Assembly: GCA_022316685.1 (NCBI GenBank)
Contig: JAKJHU010000371.1
Span: forward strand, 1 to 64,000
Origin: Progne subis subis
Taxonomy: Eukaryota; Chordata; Aves; Passeriformes; Hirundinidae
Direction of reading: 5' to 3'
DNA: 64,000 nt
This document shows, one piece after another, positions 22,961 through 31,996 of this stretch (positions within the stretch are counted from its first letter, which is position 1; every line of letters starts with the position of its first letter). The position numbers and the translations under genes are program-made. The notes below the pieces were generated by a model. The model was given only the letters and a program-made list of their open reading frames with translations. It was not told where the DNA came from and made no database searches.

Positions 22961-23211
22961 GAAAGAGAAAGAGAAAGAGAAAAGAGAAAGAGGAAAGAGA
23001 AAGAGAAAGAGGAAAGAGAAAGAGAAAGAGAAAGAGAAAGAGAAGAGAAAGAGAAAGAGGAAAGAGAAAGAGAAAGAGAAAGAGGAAAGAGAAAAGAGAA
23101 AGAGAAAGAGAAGAGAAAGAGAAAGAGAAAGAGAAAGAGAAAGAGAAAGAGAAAGAGAAAGAAAGGGAGAAGGAAAAAGAGAGAGAAAGGGAAACAGAGA
23201 AAGAAACAAAA
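22411..23211 (+). repeat. 800-bp purine (GARA) tract within ERV-C gag
   Basis: Almost pure A/G sequence, gagaaa-like units, interrupted by very few other bases. Because stop codons need T, it is open in nearly every forward frame and encodes Glu/Arg/Lys/Gly-rich sequence whichever frame is used. A segment starting near 22461 (gatacaaaggg) recurs near 22805 (gaaacaaaggg), so an internal duplication of about 344 bases explains much of the excess over the ERV-D tract of about 315 bases. Confidence 0.92.
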
Positions 23212-23220
23212 CCCGATGAG

Positions 23221-24462
23221 GTGAAGCCTGCAAAACAAGTGGGTTCAGGGAGAGATGAAGCAGCAAAGGAGACAATTTTAGAGGCAGACACTGCACAGGC
23301 TTCTGCCAAGCCAGAATTCCGTCCAACAGATTGGACAGACATAAAAAAATATGCATTGAAAGGGGATACACTTTCAATGGGTTCAAAAGGCATGGCTATG
23401 CCAGTGACATATGATGCACAGGATGCAAACCCAAAATGGGAGAGGTTGGATCGTGAAGTTGTCAGGGATCTGATGAAAGCCGTTCGTGACAATGGATTGG
23501 GGTCTCCATATTTCAAACAACTTTTAAAAGGGACATTTAATATATATGATTTAACACCATATGACCTCCAATCCCTTGCCTCAATGATCCTGAGTGATGC
23601 ACAATTCATCGTTTGGGAAGCAAAATGGAGAAAAATTTTAAATGATTACAGAATCAAATACCAAGGAGGAGCAAATGCAGGTTTCACATTAGCACAATTA
23701 GCCGGTGATCCACCGCTTGACAGTGCAGCTCGTCAAGCCAGGTTTCTTCCTCGAGATGTGTTGACAGACATCAAGGATGCAGCCAGAAAGGCAATGGTGC
23801 AAGTTTCACCAACAGGAGTTACAGAAAGTATTTTTACAGAGGTGAGACAAGGTCCTTCAGAACCCTTCAGTGCATTCATCGATCGTCTCACACAAGCAGT
23901 GAACAGGCAAGTCACAGATGAAGCAGTGAAGTCACATTTAATTTGGTGTCTTGCATTTGCAAATGCCAACCCAGAATGCAAGCGCGTCATCAGTGCAATG
24001 CCAGGCCAACCCACCATGGCAGAAATTCTAGAGGCATGCAGCAAGGTGGGGACACCACAGCACGTTGCAGCAATTTTGGGAGATCAAGTGGAAAAAGCTG
24101 TCAAAGACGCATTCGCAAATTTTCAGCAAAGACAGTGTTACAAGTGTGGCAGATCAGGGCATTTCAAGAAGGATTGTCCACAAGTTACCAACAATGCAAA
24201 TTCAACAGATCATTGTCCGACATGCGGGAGAGGGAATTATCGCCCTGCAAAAAACAATGCGAGTGGAAGAACTCAGTCGGGAAACTCCAGAAAGAGCGCG
24301 AATCGTCAACGCGCGACGACACAAGTGATGGCGATGACTCGAGGGCAGGTTCCGCAAGGGGGACAATCATCGGGGAACAACAATCCAGTGCCCTCAGCAG
24401 GACAATTTGTAGGATCCCCAGTGATCCAGAATTACTCCCACCAGGGGCGCAATGTGACTTAG
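23221..24462 (+). pseudogene. gag: gag 3' part of ERV-C (capsid, nucleocapsid)
   Basis: A 413-codon open block in the frame that continues out of the purine tract (KPDEVKPAKQVG). Capsid contains the major homology region VRQGPSEPFSAFIDRL. Nucleocapsid has one standard zinc knuckle, CYKCGRSGHFKKDC, and a second degenerate one starting CPTCGRGNYR. The tail is Ser/Arg/Gln-rich and ends at a UAG. The slippery heptamer at 24249-24255 lies inside this block, so Gag-Pro would be made by -1 frameshifting. Apart from the upstream frame breaks this is the most intact gag domain in the window. Confidence 0.88.
24249..24255 (+). promoter_or_regulatory. -1 frameshift heptamer AAAAAAC (gag to dut-pro)
   Basis: A AAA AAC in the correct phase of the gag frame (gca aaa aac aat). 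The -1 frame is then open through the dUTPase part. This heptamer type is known from betaretroviral gag-pro junctions. ERV-D has one more A at the same place. Confidence 0.75.
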
Positions 24463-24749
24463 CGACTTCCAAAGTGATATGTTTTTTGGATGACAATTAT
24501 GCAGTGATACCCACTGGTGTCACTGGATCCTCGTGGAAGAGACAGGACTTTCTAATTATAGATGATGCTCCTCGATTTGCCTTTTCCATCCCAAGTGTCA
24601 ACAGGGAGGAGCCTCTGCAGAGATACCATTAAGTTGTTCTTCCTCAAAGACTCCAGAACTCGCCGGCCATCTGCCAACAGTTTGTTGCACGAGCACTGTC
24701 TCCAGCTCGAGAGAAACATCCAGGAGCAAAAATCATTCATTATATGGAT
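24463..24749 (+). pseudogene. dUTPase fragment joined to RT fragment in ERV-C
   Basis: The -1 frame reads CFLDDNYAVIPTGVTG and RQDFLII of the dUTPase-like domain, then at 24561/24562 passes directly into RT sequence [18 protein letters not shown]. The join is in frame. All of the protease active site and the RT fingers are absent. A TAA follows after QRYH, where ERV-D has TGG. The RT part continues to the YMD of the catalytic box, where the solo LTR starts. Neither enzyme can be functional. Confidence 0.85.
24561..24562 (+). other. exon-exon-like junction 1 in ERV-C
   Basis: ERV-C reads ctaattatag|atgatgctcc. In ERV-D the left half is followed by GTAAGG and the right half is preceded by CTTCATCCAG. 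The 938 bases between (42529-43466 of ERV-D) are missing here. Confidence 0.85.
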
Positions 24750-25401
24750 TGTCGGGGGGCTTCCCCAACATTCAGGTGGTTTCAGGGTCCCTTTCCCCCC
24801 TGCACAGCTCCGAGCCAAGCGGAAGGAAGAGACGGAGTCTTCAGGTGTAGATTTTTCAAGGTTGCATTTTTCGTTTATTGTTTCTTATCTTACAAATTTC
24901 TCACAGTCCAACATGATGTTTGCAGCTGCATGGACTTCTCACGTCTCCCCCCGAGCTGGGCAGTCCTTAATCTTTTATACTAATTACTACGTGTTCGTTA
25001 TTTACTATTTCTTACCAATGTCTATCACTATTACTAAAAAGGTCATCTATATACTGACCCAATCCTCACAAACTGCTTTGTGCCAACGTCACTGCAGAAA
25101 TGGAGTGAGGGAAGGAGAAGGAAGAAGAAGGAGGCAACGCTCCAGATTCTCCATCTTGTCCCCATTCACTCCAATGCTATGAACCTAAAATTACTATTTT
25201 TTTCACTCTGTGATAAACTAAACTACTATTTTTCACACTCCTGTGGCCTGCAAACCCTCTCTCAGTTTAGGAAGTTTTTCCCATGGACTGAGATCAAAGC
25301 CAGAGTCTCTCTGAGCTCTGGGCTGCAGTCTCAGAGCCCCCTGCCCAGGTCTCTGACCCTCCAGGGCAACCAAAGAAATGCCCTGGACTCCAACAATGGA
25401 T
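24744..25401 (-). mobile_element. solo LTR inserted in RT YMDD of ERV-C, with 6-bp TSD
   Basis: The LTR occupies 24750-25395 in reverse orientation, from tgtcggggg to ctccaaca on the plus strand. It is flanked by atggat at 24744-24749 and again at 25396-25401. Joining the flanks in ERV-D order shows that the insertion falls within the Met-Asp codons of the RT catalytic box. Six-base duplications are usual for alpha- and betaretroviral-type integrases. No internal sequence remains, so this is a product of LTR-LTR recombination. Confidence 0.95.
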
Positions 25402-25933
25402 GATCTGCTCATTGCAGCACCGACACAACAAGAATTGCAGAGAGCTCGTGACTGTGTGATCACAGAAGTGCAACATGCAAGTCTCCGAGGACGATCCTCT
25501 CAAGTCTGGAAATGATAGCTCAGATCATCATCAAATCTAAGACCAGGCTGCAAACAATAGCAAGCAAAAGATTTTACAACAATTTATCTGCCTTTGAAAA
25601 GAGATTATTTTAATTAGGCTTTGCAAAAGTCAGAGGATTTGCAGATTGCATTGTTAGATTACTCAGGTGTTTGTACTATTCATTTCCCAAGTCACAGGCT
25701 GTTGAAAGCAAAAATAAGTTTCAGAGAAAAACCGAAAATAAGTGAGGTGCCGTTGGATGCAATAACAGTTTTTACCGACGGCTCAGGAAAGACTCACAAA
25801 TCAGTAAGTACATGGCAGGATGACATCACGGGGGAGTGGAAATCAGATATAAGAATAGTACAAGGGTCACCACAAATAGTGAAATTAGCAGCAGTAGTCA
25901 GGGACTTTTGAGCTGTTCCAGCAACCTTTTAAC
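25402..25933 (+). pseudogene. pol: RT/RNase H fragment of ERV-C
   Basis: Continuation of RT after the solo LTR (LLIAAPTQQELQRA), then junction 2 at 25480/25481, then the connection and RNase H (25621-25911). RNase H has ITVFTDGSGK with the first Asp and KLAAVV near the Glu position. The third acidic position reads LITNSAYIANVV, with Asn where the family has Asp; ERV-D has the same Asn. An indel near 25907 shifts the frame into a stop. Confidence 0.82.
25480..25481 (+). other. exon-exon-like junction 2 in ERV-C
   Basis: ERV-C reads caacatgcaa|gtctccgagg. ERV-D reads CATGCAG before GTTTGG and, 434 bases on, TTATAG before GTCTCCGAGG. The join fits removal of GTTTGG...TTATAG with one later G-to-A change at the last exon base. 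Confidence 0.82.
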
Positions 25934-27060
25934 TTGATCACAAACTCAGCTTACATAGCTAATGTAGTCAAGAGGCATAAAGGTTCACTTTTAAGAGAAG
26001 TTGACAATGAAAATTTGTATTCATATTTGCTGTGCATGAAGACATTGTTGCAAAACAGAAAACATAAATACTTTGTCTCTCACATCAGTGCACATTCATC
26101 CCTTCCAGAGTTTTTAGCAGAAGGCAATGCACACGCAGACAAATTGACCATGCCAATTTCAAGGACTTTACCGAACATTTTTGAACAGGCAAAATTGAGT
26201 CATGCATTCTTTCATCAGAATGCTCAAGCACTAATGGAAGGCTTTCACATTTCCAAAAGTCAGGCAAAAGAAATCATTAGTGCTTGCCCAGATTGCCAGC
26301 TTGTGCAGCCTCCTGCGTCAATGGGAGCAGTCAATCCAAGAGGATTGCACAGTTTGCAGTTATGGCAAACTGATGTCACAAAATATCCATCCTTTGGGAA
26401 ACTCAAAAATGTTCATGTTTCAGTTGACACATTTTCAGGTGCAGTCTTCGCATCTTTGCACACAGGTGAGACAGCACAACACGCTTGCCGACATTTCTTG
26501 CAGGCATTTGCATCTTTAGGCGTGCCGCAAGAAATCAAAACAGACAACGGACCAACATACATAGGGAAAGTGCTTGACAAATTCCTGAAGAGGTGGGGTG
26601 TCCATCATACCTTTGGTATCCCACACTCTCCAACAGGTCAGGCAATCATTGAAAGAACACATCAAACATTGAAATCCCTTTTGGACAGACAAAAAAGAGG
26701 AGAAGCAGACGCAACACCATACATGCGCTTGAATAAAGCCTTGTATGTGTTGAATTTTCTCAATGGCTCTTTTACAGAGCCAACTCCACCAATCATGAGG
26801 CATTTTTCAAACAGCACGAGAGAAAAACTGAAGGAAAACCCTTTGGTTTTGGTCAGAAACCCAGAAACAGGTCAAATTGAAGGACCATTCAAATTGATAA
26901 CTTGAGGCAAGGGATTTGCTTGTGTCTCCACAGCAGTTGGGCCAAAGTGGCTGGCAGCAAGACACGTGAAACCATACCGAGTCCAGACGCGAGCAGAGAC
27001 GGACCCCAAGACCGGAGGAAGAGAAGTGGGCACGCAAACGTGAGCTGGTGTCAAGGCAGC
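25934..27060 (+). pseudogene. pol: integrase of ERV-C
   Basis: A 323-codon open block holding the end of RNase H and most of integrase. The zinc-binding HHCC region is AKLSHAFFHQN plus SACPDCQL. The catalytic triad is complete: LWQTDVTKYP, IKTDNGPTY and QAIIERTHQTLK. The frame ends at 26905 with a TGA where ERV-D has TGG; the C-terminal region with GPKWLAARHVKPYR then continues in frame to about 27000. This is the best-preserved integrase in the window, one nonsense codon away from a continuous block. Confidence 0.88.
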
Positions 27061-27116
27061 AGACATCCCTTCGTTCTACGTGCAAAAAAGACTCTGGGAC
27101 TTGAATTCTTTCGGGC

Positions 27117-28340
27117 TTGGGTGATGTTGCATTTTTAGGGATTCCCATGGGAAAAAGGTCATTGAAAATGAAAGAACTATCCTTGTGCCTCATTCTCTCC
27201 TTGGTTGCCTTGAGCAATGCGGCAGTTTTACCCGTGGCTCAACCAAAAGAGAATGTCTGGGAAACTCTAGCCAATGCATTAGGTTTGGATACCATCTTCC
27301 TGACACACTCAAGACCAGAGAAACCTTTCTCAACATGTTTAGTGGGATTGCCAGTGGGCGAATGGCCGATTCCAAAAAACATCCCTCCAGAAATTTCAAA
27401 GTCCATTGTAAATCCAGTGGACCAATGGGATGTTTGGGTGAAATTCCTTCCTGTGGCTCCTTTTGAACCCCAGGAACTGGAAATTCTTGGATCGGTCCCA
27501 ATGCAATTCTGTGTGAAATTTGGCCTTTCTGGAGTGGCAAAAAATAAAACTATAGACGTCACTCCAAACCTCAATTTTTACAGAAATTCATCATCTTGGT
27601 GTAATTACACTAAGATGCTGAAAAAAACATCCAATCATGTTCCAGCTCAGTTACCAAGGGGAAACTTTTCCATTTGTGGGAACAAAATTTGGCCCGCGAT
27701 TCCTGCAAATGCCACAGGTGGTCCGTGCAGCATTGGAATGCTTTCATTGCTAACACCCGACATGACACTGATGAGAAAACTAAAACAGAGAGGGAAAAGA
27801 TCAGTTCAAATGTATGACCCAAATTGTGATGATGAAGTTCACACATGGAGCAAGGCTCAGAGAATTGCAGTTGCAATTTTTTACCCACAGGTAGCATCAG
27901 GAGCAGCCTTGACACAATTGGATCATGTGGGTTGTTAGCTGAACAAACATGCTCGAGCTGTCTCTCTTGCACTGAGTGACATGTTGTTAGACATTGACAG
28001 TGTAAGACGAGCAACTCTCCAAAACAGGGCAGCGATTGATTACCTTTTGCTGACCCACGGGCATGGGTGTGAGGAATTTGAGGGAATGTGCTGCATGAAT
28101 TTGTCAGATCATTCCAAATCCATTCATGAAAACGTCAGGCAATTGCAGGAGAGTGTGAACAAACTTGGAGAGGTAACTGCGTCATGGATGGATGGTTTGT
28201 TCAATTTGTTTAACCTTTCATCACTGTGGAAGGAACTTTTAAAAATAGTTATATATATTTAGTAGAGCTTGTAATCCTTCTCATGATTTTGCCGTGTTTG
28301 TTTCTATGTATACGGCGAGCCATAGACAGAGTGGCCAAGG
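27117..28340 (+). pseudogene. env: env of ERV-C
   Basis: Envelope of gamma type. A signal peptide (LCLILSLVALSNA) follows the Met at 27168, the more natural start; an upstream in-frame Met is at 27117. SU has several NxS/T sites and ends in a furin-like RGKR. TM begins with a hydrophobic, internal fusion-peptide-like stretch (IAVAIF...ASGAALTQL), then a UAG at 27936-27938 that is shared with ERV-D. The second block (27981-28262) has LQNRAAIDYLLL, the immunosuppressive-type motif, and C-x6-CC (CEEFEGMCC). A lost T near 28258 stops the frame just before the membrane anchor. Confidence 0.85.
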
Positions 28341-28359
28341 AAGTGTTTTTGGTTCAAAC

Positions 28360-28371
28360 AGGAGGGGGAGA
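28360..28371 (+). other. polypurine tract of ERV-C
   Basis: aggagggggaga lies directly against the 3' LTR; the ERV-D version is interrupted by one T. Confidence 0.85.
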
Positions 28372-29018
28372 TGTTGGAGTCCAGGGCATTCCTTTGGTTG
28401 CCCTGGAGGGTCAAGGAACTAGGCAGGGGGCTCTGAGACCCCAGCCCAGAGCTCAGAGAGACACTGGCTTTGGTCTCAGTCCATGGGAAAAACTTCCTAA
28501 ACTGAGAGAGGGTTTGCAGGCCACGGGAGTGTGAAAAATAGTAGTTTAGTTTATCACAGAGTGAAAAAATAGTAATTTTAGGTTTATAGCATTGGAGTGA
28601 ATGGGGACAAGATGGAGAATCTGGGGCGTTGTCTCCTTCTTCTTCCTTCTCCTTCCCTTACTCCATTTCTGCTATGACGTTGGCACAAAGTAGTTAGTGA
28701 GGATTGGGTCAGTGTATAGATGACCTTTTTAGTAATAGTGATAGACATTGGTAAGAAATAGTAAATAACGAACACGTAGTAATTAGTATAAAAGATTAAG
28801 GACTGCCCAGCTCGGGGGGAGACGTGAGAAGTCCATGCAGCTGCAAATATCATGTTGGACTGTGAGAAATTTGTAAGATAAGAAACAATAAACGAAAAAT
28901 GCAACCTTGAAAAATCTACACCTGAAGACTCCCGTCTCTTCCTTCGGCTTGGCTCGGAGCTGTGCAGAGGGGGAAAAAGACCCTGAAACCACCTGAATGT
29001 TGGGGAAGCCCCCCGACA
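28372..29018 (+). repeat. 3' LTR of ERV-C
   Basis: Same ends and length as 19527-20173, with scattered substitutions. TATAAAAG and AATAAA are conserved. Confidence 0.95.
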
Positions 29019-31138
29019 TTCCCCAATGAGCTGTGGCAGTGTTCCTGCTGGGAGAGGGCTCTTTTCTTCCCAGGAACTGGCTCAGGGCTGGGCTTGCCTA
29101 CGGGCTGGGGATGCTGGGCCATTCCCAACGACTCGCTTTAAACTCCTGTTTGTCCTCTGAGGCTGAGCAAGTATCACGTGCAACCCTCACCCGTGTTTTT
29201 GTCATTTCCACTGACAACCTTCTGAGAGAGATGCCTGCGGGGCTGACCCATCTACCAGTGCTTGGAGGCTTGGTAGGGACACAGTTACGGCCCCACTCTG
29301 CTTGTCCAAACGCTCTGCTGCCCATCCTTGTGGGAGCAGGTGTTAAAGTGTGTTCATTTGGTTGATACTGTGTTTCCTTTTGATCTCGGTGTTTGTGATG
29401 TTTTCTTCCCTGTTCCCCTTGGAAAGTGGAGCACCTTGTTTGTCCCTGATTCGCTGCGCCCATCCCCTAGGCTGGAATGGAACCCAATTCTGTTCCACTC
29501 CCACCTTCTCCCGGATTGGGGAGTGGCTTGGACCTGCCTCTAGGCCCTTCCCCGCTCTGGGAAAAAGCCCTGCGACTGCCGGCAGCTCTGTCTCTCTGGC
29601 ACCGGCGGGGACGGGGAAGGAGCTAAGGAAGAGCTGCGGCCGGCAGGGCAGGAGCCCAGAATAAAGCCATAATACGCACCGGGACTGAGGGCAAGCTCGG
29701 TGCCTTTTGCCATCAACGGTCATCTGGGTCTCTCAAAAGAACCAGCACAAGCCAAAGGCTATGCCGGCTGCCTTGCCGGCACGGTGGGCAGTGGAGCACC
29801 CTTTGGGCAGCAGAGGGAACACAAGGCAGGCGTCCACTGAAGGGCTAGCCTGTGTGGGAAGAGCAGGCAGAGTGAAGGGACGCAGGACGCTGCAAGTGGG
29901 GCAGTTGAAAGCAACAGCTGAGGACAGCCGAAAGGCCAAAGAGAGCAGAAGAACTTGTTGCACATGAGGAGTGGGGGCTGAAGGTGTGTGCTGGCCTTTT
30001 GCCGGTGCCTCAGAGGGACGGGCAACCTGAGCACATGAAGCAATGGGAAAGAAAGACACGCAGAGCTCCTTATGTGTCCGGAGAACATGTGTCTGTTGCT
30101 TCGTGGGCAGCTGTGTGAGCTGCTGCCATGAGAGCCAGGGGCTCTGAGGGCACGCCATTCCTGTTTCCCTCAAGGGGAAGGACAGCACAGCTGCCGGAGC
30201 TGCTTGCCAGGGTGCGTGCGCTTTCATCGCTGCCTTGCAGCAATGGGTTGGGAGTTGCCAGTGCCCGGAGCCAAGCTGTCCCTCTCCCGCTGTGTGACTC
30301 GCAGCAGGCTGGAAGCAGCGCTAGCACGGCCGGCTGCTGCCCCTGCCTGGCGACAGCAGAGGCTGGCATGGGCAGCCTCTTGCCAGACTGCAGGTGGCCC
30401 ACGCAGGACTGGGCTTTCCGTCGGCAGAGATGCCCAAGGGATGGGGCCGGGCCCATGCGAGCCGTGGCCATCACTCTGGTGATCCAGCGGCAGCACTAAT
30501 CCTGCCCACTTACAGCAGCTGGGACTGAGAAGCCTGACACGTAGCCTGAGCCTGTGGAATGAAGCTGCTCAGGCAGGGCCAGACCCGGAGCAGGGATCCC
30601 ACTCCTGCTGTGGCCAGCACATCAGGCCATGCAAGTGTTGCAGCAAGTGCAGAGGAGGCCAGGGGGTTGCTAAGGTGAGCAGCTCTCCTGTGGAGACAGC
30701 TTGAGAGAGAGTCGGAGCTGCTCAGGCTGGAGAAGAGAAGGTTGTGGGGAGATCTCCCAGTGCCTTGCAGTGTCTGCCAGGAGCTCGTAGGGAGCTGCAG
30801 AGGCATTCTGTGCCAGCAATTGTAGTGATAGGCTAAGGGGTTGGAGCTGTCAGGCAGGTGGGGAGAGCTGCCTGGGCCTGGGGAACTGCAGCCGCCTTTG
30901 TGTCTGCAGGATCTTCTCCGGCACAGGGCAGAGGCTGTTCCCAGCTGGCAGTTCCACAGCCTTGGGGGAGCCATGGGCTGGGCATTGGTGGCACCTGACC
31001 TCTTCCTGATGTGGCCCGGGCTCCTGGGAGAGCTTGGTTGCCACGGCCTGGGCTCCCGTTTTCAGTGGCAGGCCTTTCCTGGCCATCAGCGCCCTGCTGC
31101 CTGAGTGGGTCTTGCTGGCCCTGAGGCAGGCGGTGCTG
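29019..31138. other. intergenic, GC-rich, no supported gene
   Basis: No family-like coding region found; the open frames here are composition effects. An AATAAA at about 29661 inside a GC-rich stretch, followed by a tract ending cggtcatctgggtc, has an LTR-like look (perhaps 29365-29715), but no partner is in the window and I do not call it. Confidence 0.4.
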
Positions 31139-31240
31139 TGAGGTCACAAATGGCGTGACAGCGGCCTGAGGCTGGGCTGTGATGTCACGCCGCGTGGCGG
31201 CCCCAGCATTGTGAGGTCACCGGGCCATCCCTATATAAGG
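31139..31240 (+). promoter_or_regulatory. promoter with three CRE-like sites and a TATA box
   Basis: TGAGGTCA at 31139-31146, TGATGTCA at 31180-31187 and TGAGGTCA at 31212-31219 resemble cAMP-response elements, and TATATAAGG lies at 31232-31240. A start site about 30 bases after the TATA box would fall near 31262, just before the ATG at 31274. CRE plus TATA promoters are typical of some testis-expressed genes; that link is inference. Confidence 0.55.
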
Positions 31241-31273
31241 CGGGCCGGCCCCACAGCCGCCAGTGCAGTGGCG

Positions 31274-31996
31274 ATGGCACGTGTCGGAGCCGTGAGCGAC
31301 GTCAGCGTCCTGCCGGCTGCACTTGCCCTGCTGCTGGCCACGGTGGCTGTCCGCTGGGTCATTGGCCACCGGGCACGGCAGGGCCGGCAGGCCGGGACTC
31401 GGAGGCCGCACAAGCAGCTCGGGGGCCGGGCCAGGGGCCCAGGCAGGAGCCCAGGAGCCCCTGTGGCTGCCAGGGCCTCCGGGCCTGGCGCAAGCCCTCG
31501 GAAGCGTCCCGATGCTCCCGCCACTTGCCACAAGGGACCCGGAAGCTGCGGCCCCTGCGTCAGCGTGGCCAAGGAGCTGCAGGGGCTGATGCTGCTGCTC
31601 CGGGCTCACCGTGGGACATGGGCTACGCTTCATCCTGCCATGTGGTGGGCGCTGTGGGCGCACCTGCAGCAGCTGGGCAAGCGAGGCCACCTGCCCTGCT
31701 GTGCCTCGTCCCGCTGCTCTGGGGGCTTCCGTGCCTCCGGCAGGCTCCTCCCAGCCAGAGGGGCCATTCCTGGTACAGCTTCCAGCCCTTCCAGGCACCT
31801 GTGGGGCTGCACAGACAGCCCTGCCCCAGGTTCTGCCGGGTTCTGGGCCAGCAGAGAGGCCGGGCAGGGCTGGCCTTGGCCGGGAACAGTCCCTGAGCCC
31901 CGCAGGAGAATGGAGCTGGGCCACAGCCAAACTGCCCCGCAAACCTGGGCTGAGCAGCCAGGGCTGGCAATGGCTGGGGACAGAGGCTGGCGCTGA
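31274..31996 (+). CDS. candidate gene, single-pass membrane-type N-terminus
   Basis: I do not recognise this product. The ATG at 31274 has a good context (gtggcgATGG) and lies about 40 bases from a TATA box. The N-terminus MARVGAVSDVSVLPAALALL gives a hydrophobic segment of about 20 residues (roughly 10-32), then a strongly basic stretch (GHRARQGRQAGTRRPHKQ) as in type III or signal-anchor proteins. A Gly/Pro/Arg-rich region and a CHKGPGSCGPC cluster followed by VAKELQGLMLLLRAHRG come next. The frame stays open to 31996, but the last half reads like GC-rich noise, so the true gene may be spliced after about codon 110. It lies in the spacer between ERV-C and ERV-D. Confidence 0.4.
   Translation: MARVGAVSDVSVLPAALALLLATVAVRWVIGHRARQGRQAGTRRPHKQLGGRARGPGRSPGAPVAARASGPGASPRKRPDAPATCHKGPGSCGPCVSVAKELQGLMLLLRAHRGTWATLHPAMWWALWAHLQQLGKRGHLPCCASSRCSGGFRASGRLLPARGAIPGTASSPSRHLWGCTDSPAPGSAGFWASREAGQGWPWPGTVPEPRRRMELGHSQTAPQTWAEQPGLAMAGDRGWR

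Larger units (their letters stand above)
19527..29018 (+). mobile_element. ERV-C: betaretrovirus-like provirus with two intron-like gaps
   Basis: A 9.5-kb plus-strand provirus with both LTRs. Compared with its inverted relative ERV-D it lacks two segments, after 24561 and after 25480, whose ends in ERV-D are GT...AG. It also carries a nested reverse-orientation solo LTR at 24750-25395. Gag, integrase and most of env remain recognisable. The bases flanking the outer LTR edges (gcccaa on the left, ttcccc on the right) do not form a target duplication. Dut-protease is nearly gone because of the first gap, so this copy cannot be autonomous. Confidence 0.93.

Noticed and set aside
22036..23609. 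Minus-strand frames of 330-413 codons rich in Ser, Leu and Phe
   Set aside because: They are the antisense of the purine tract in ERV-C gag; the lack of stops follows from composition. The sense frames carry capsid and zinc-knuckle motifs.
19521..29024. Target duplication for ERV-C (cccaa on both sides)
   Set aside because: The left flank is gcccaa and the right flank is ttccccaatg; the shared letters are not in register with the LTR edges.
29350..29720. Possible additional LTR ending near an AATAAA
   Set aside because: No second copy, no clear TG...CA edges and no internal sequence.
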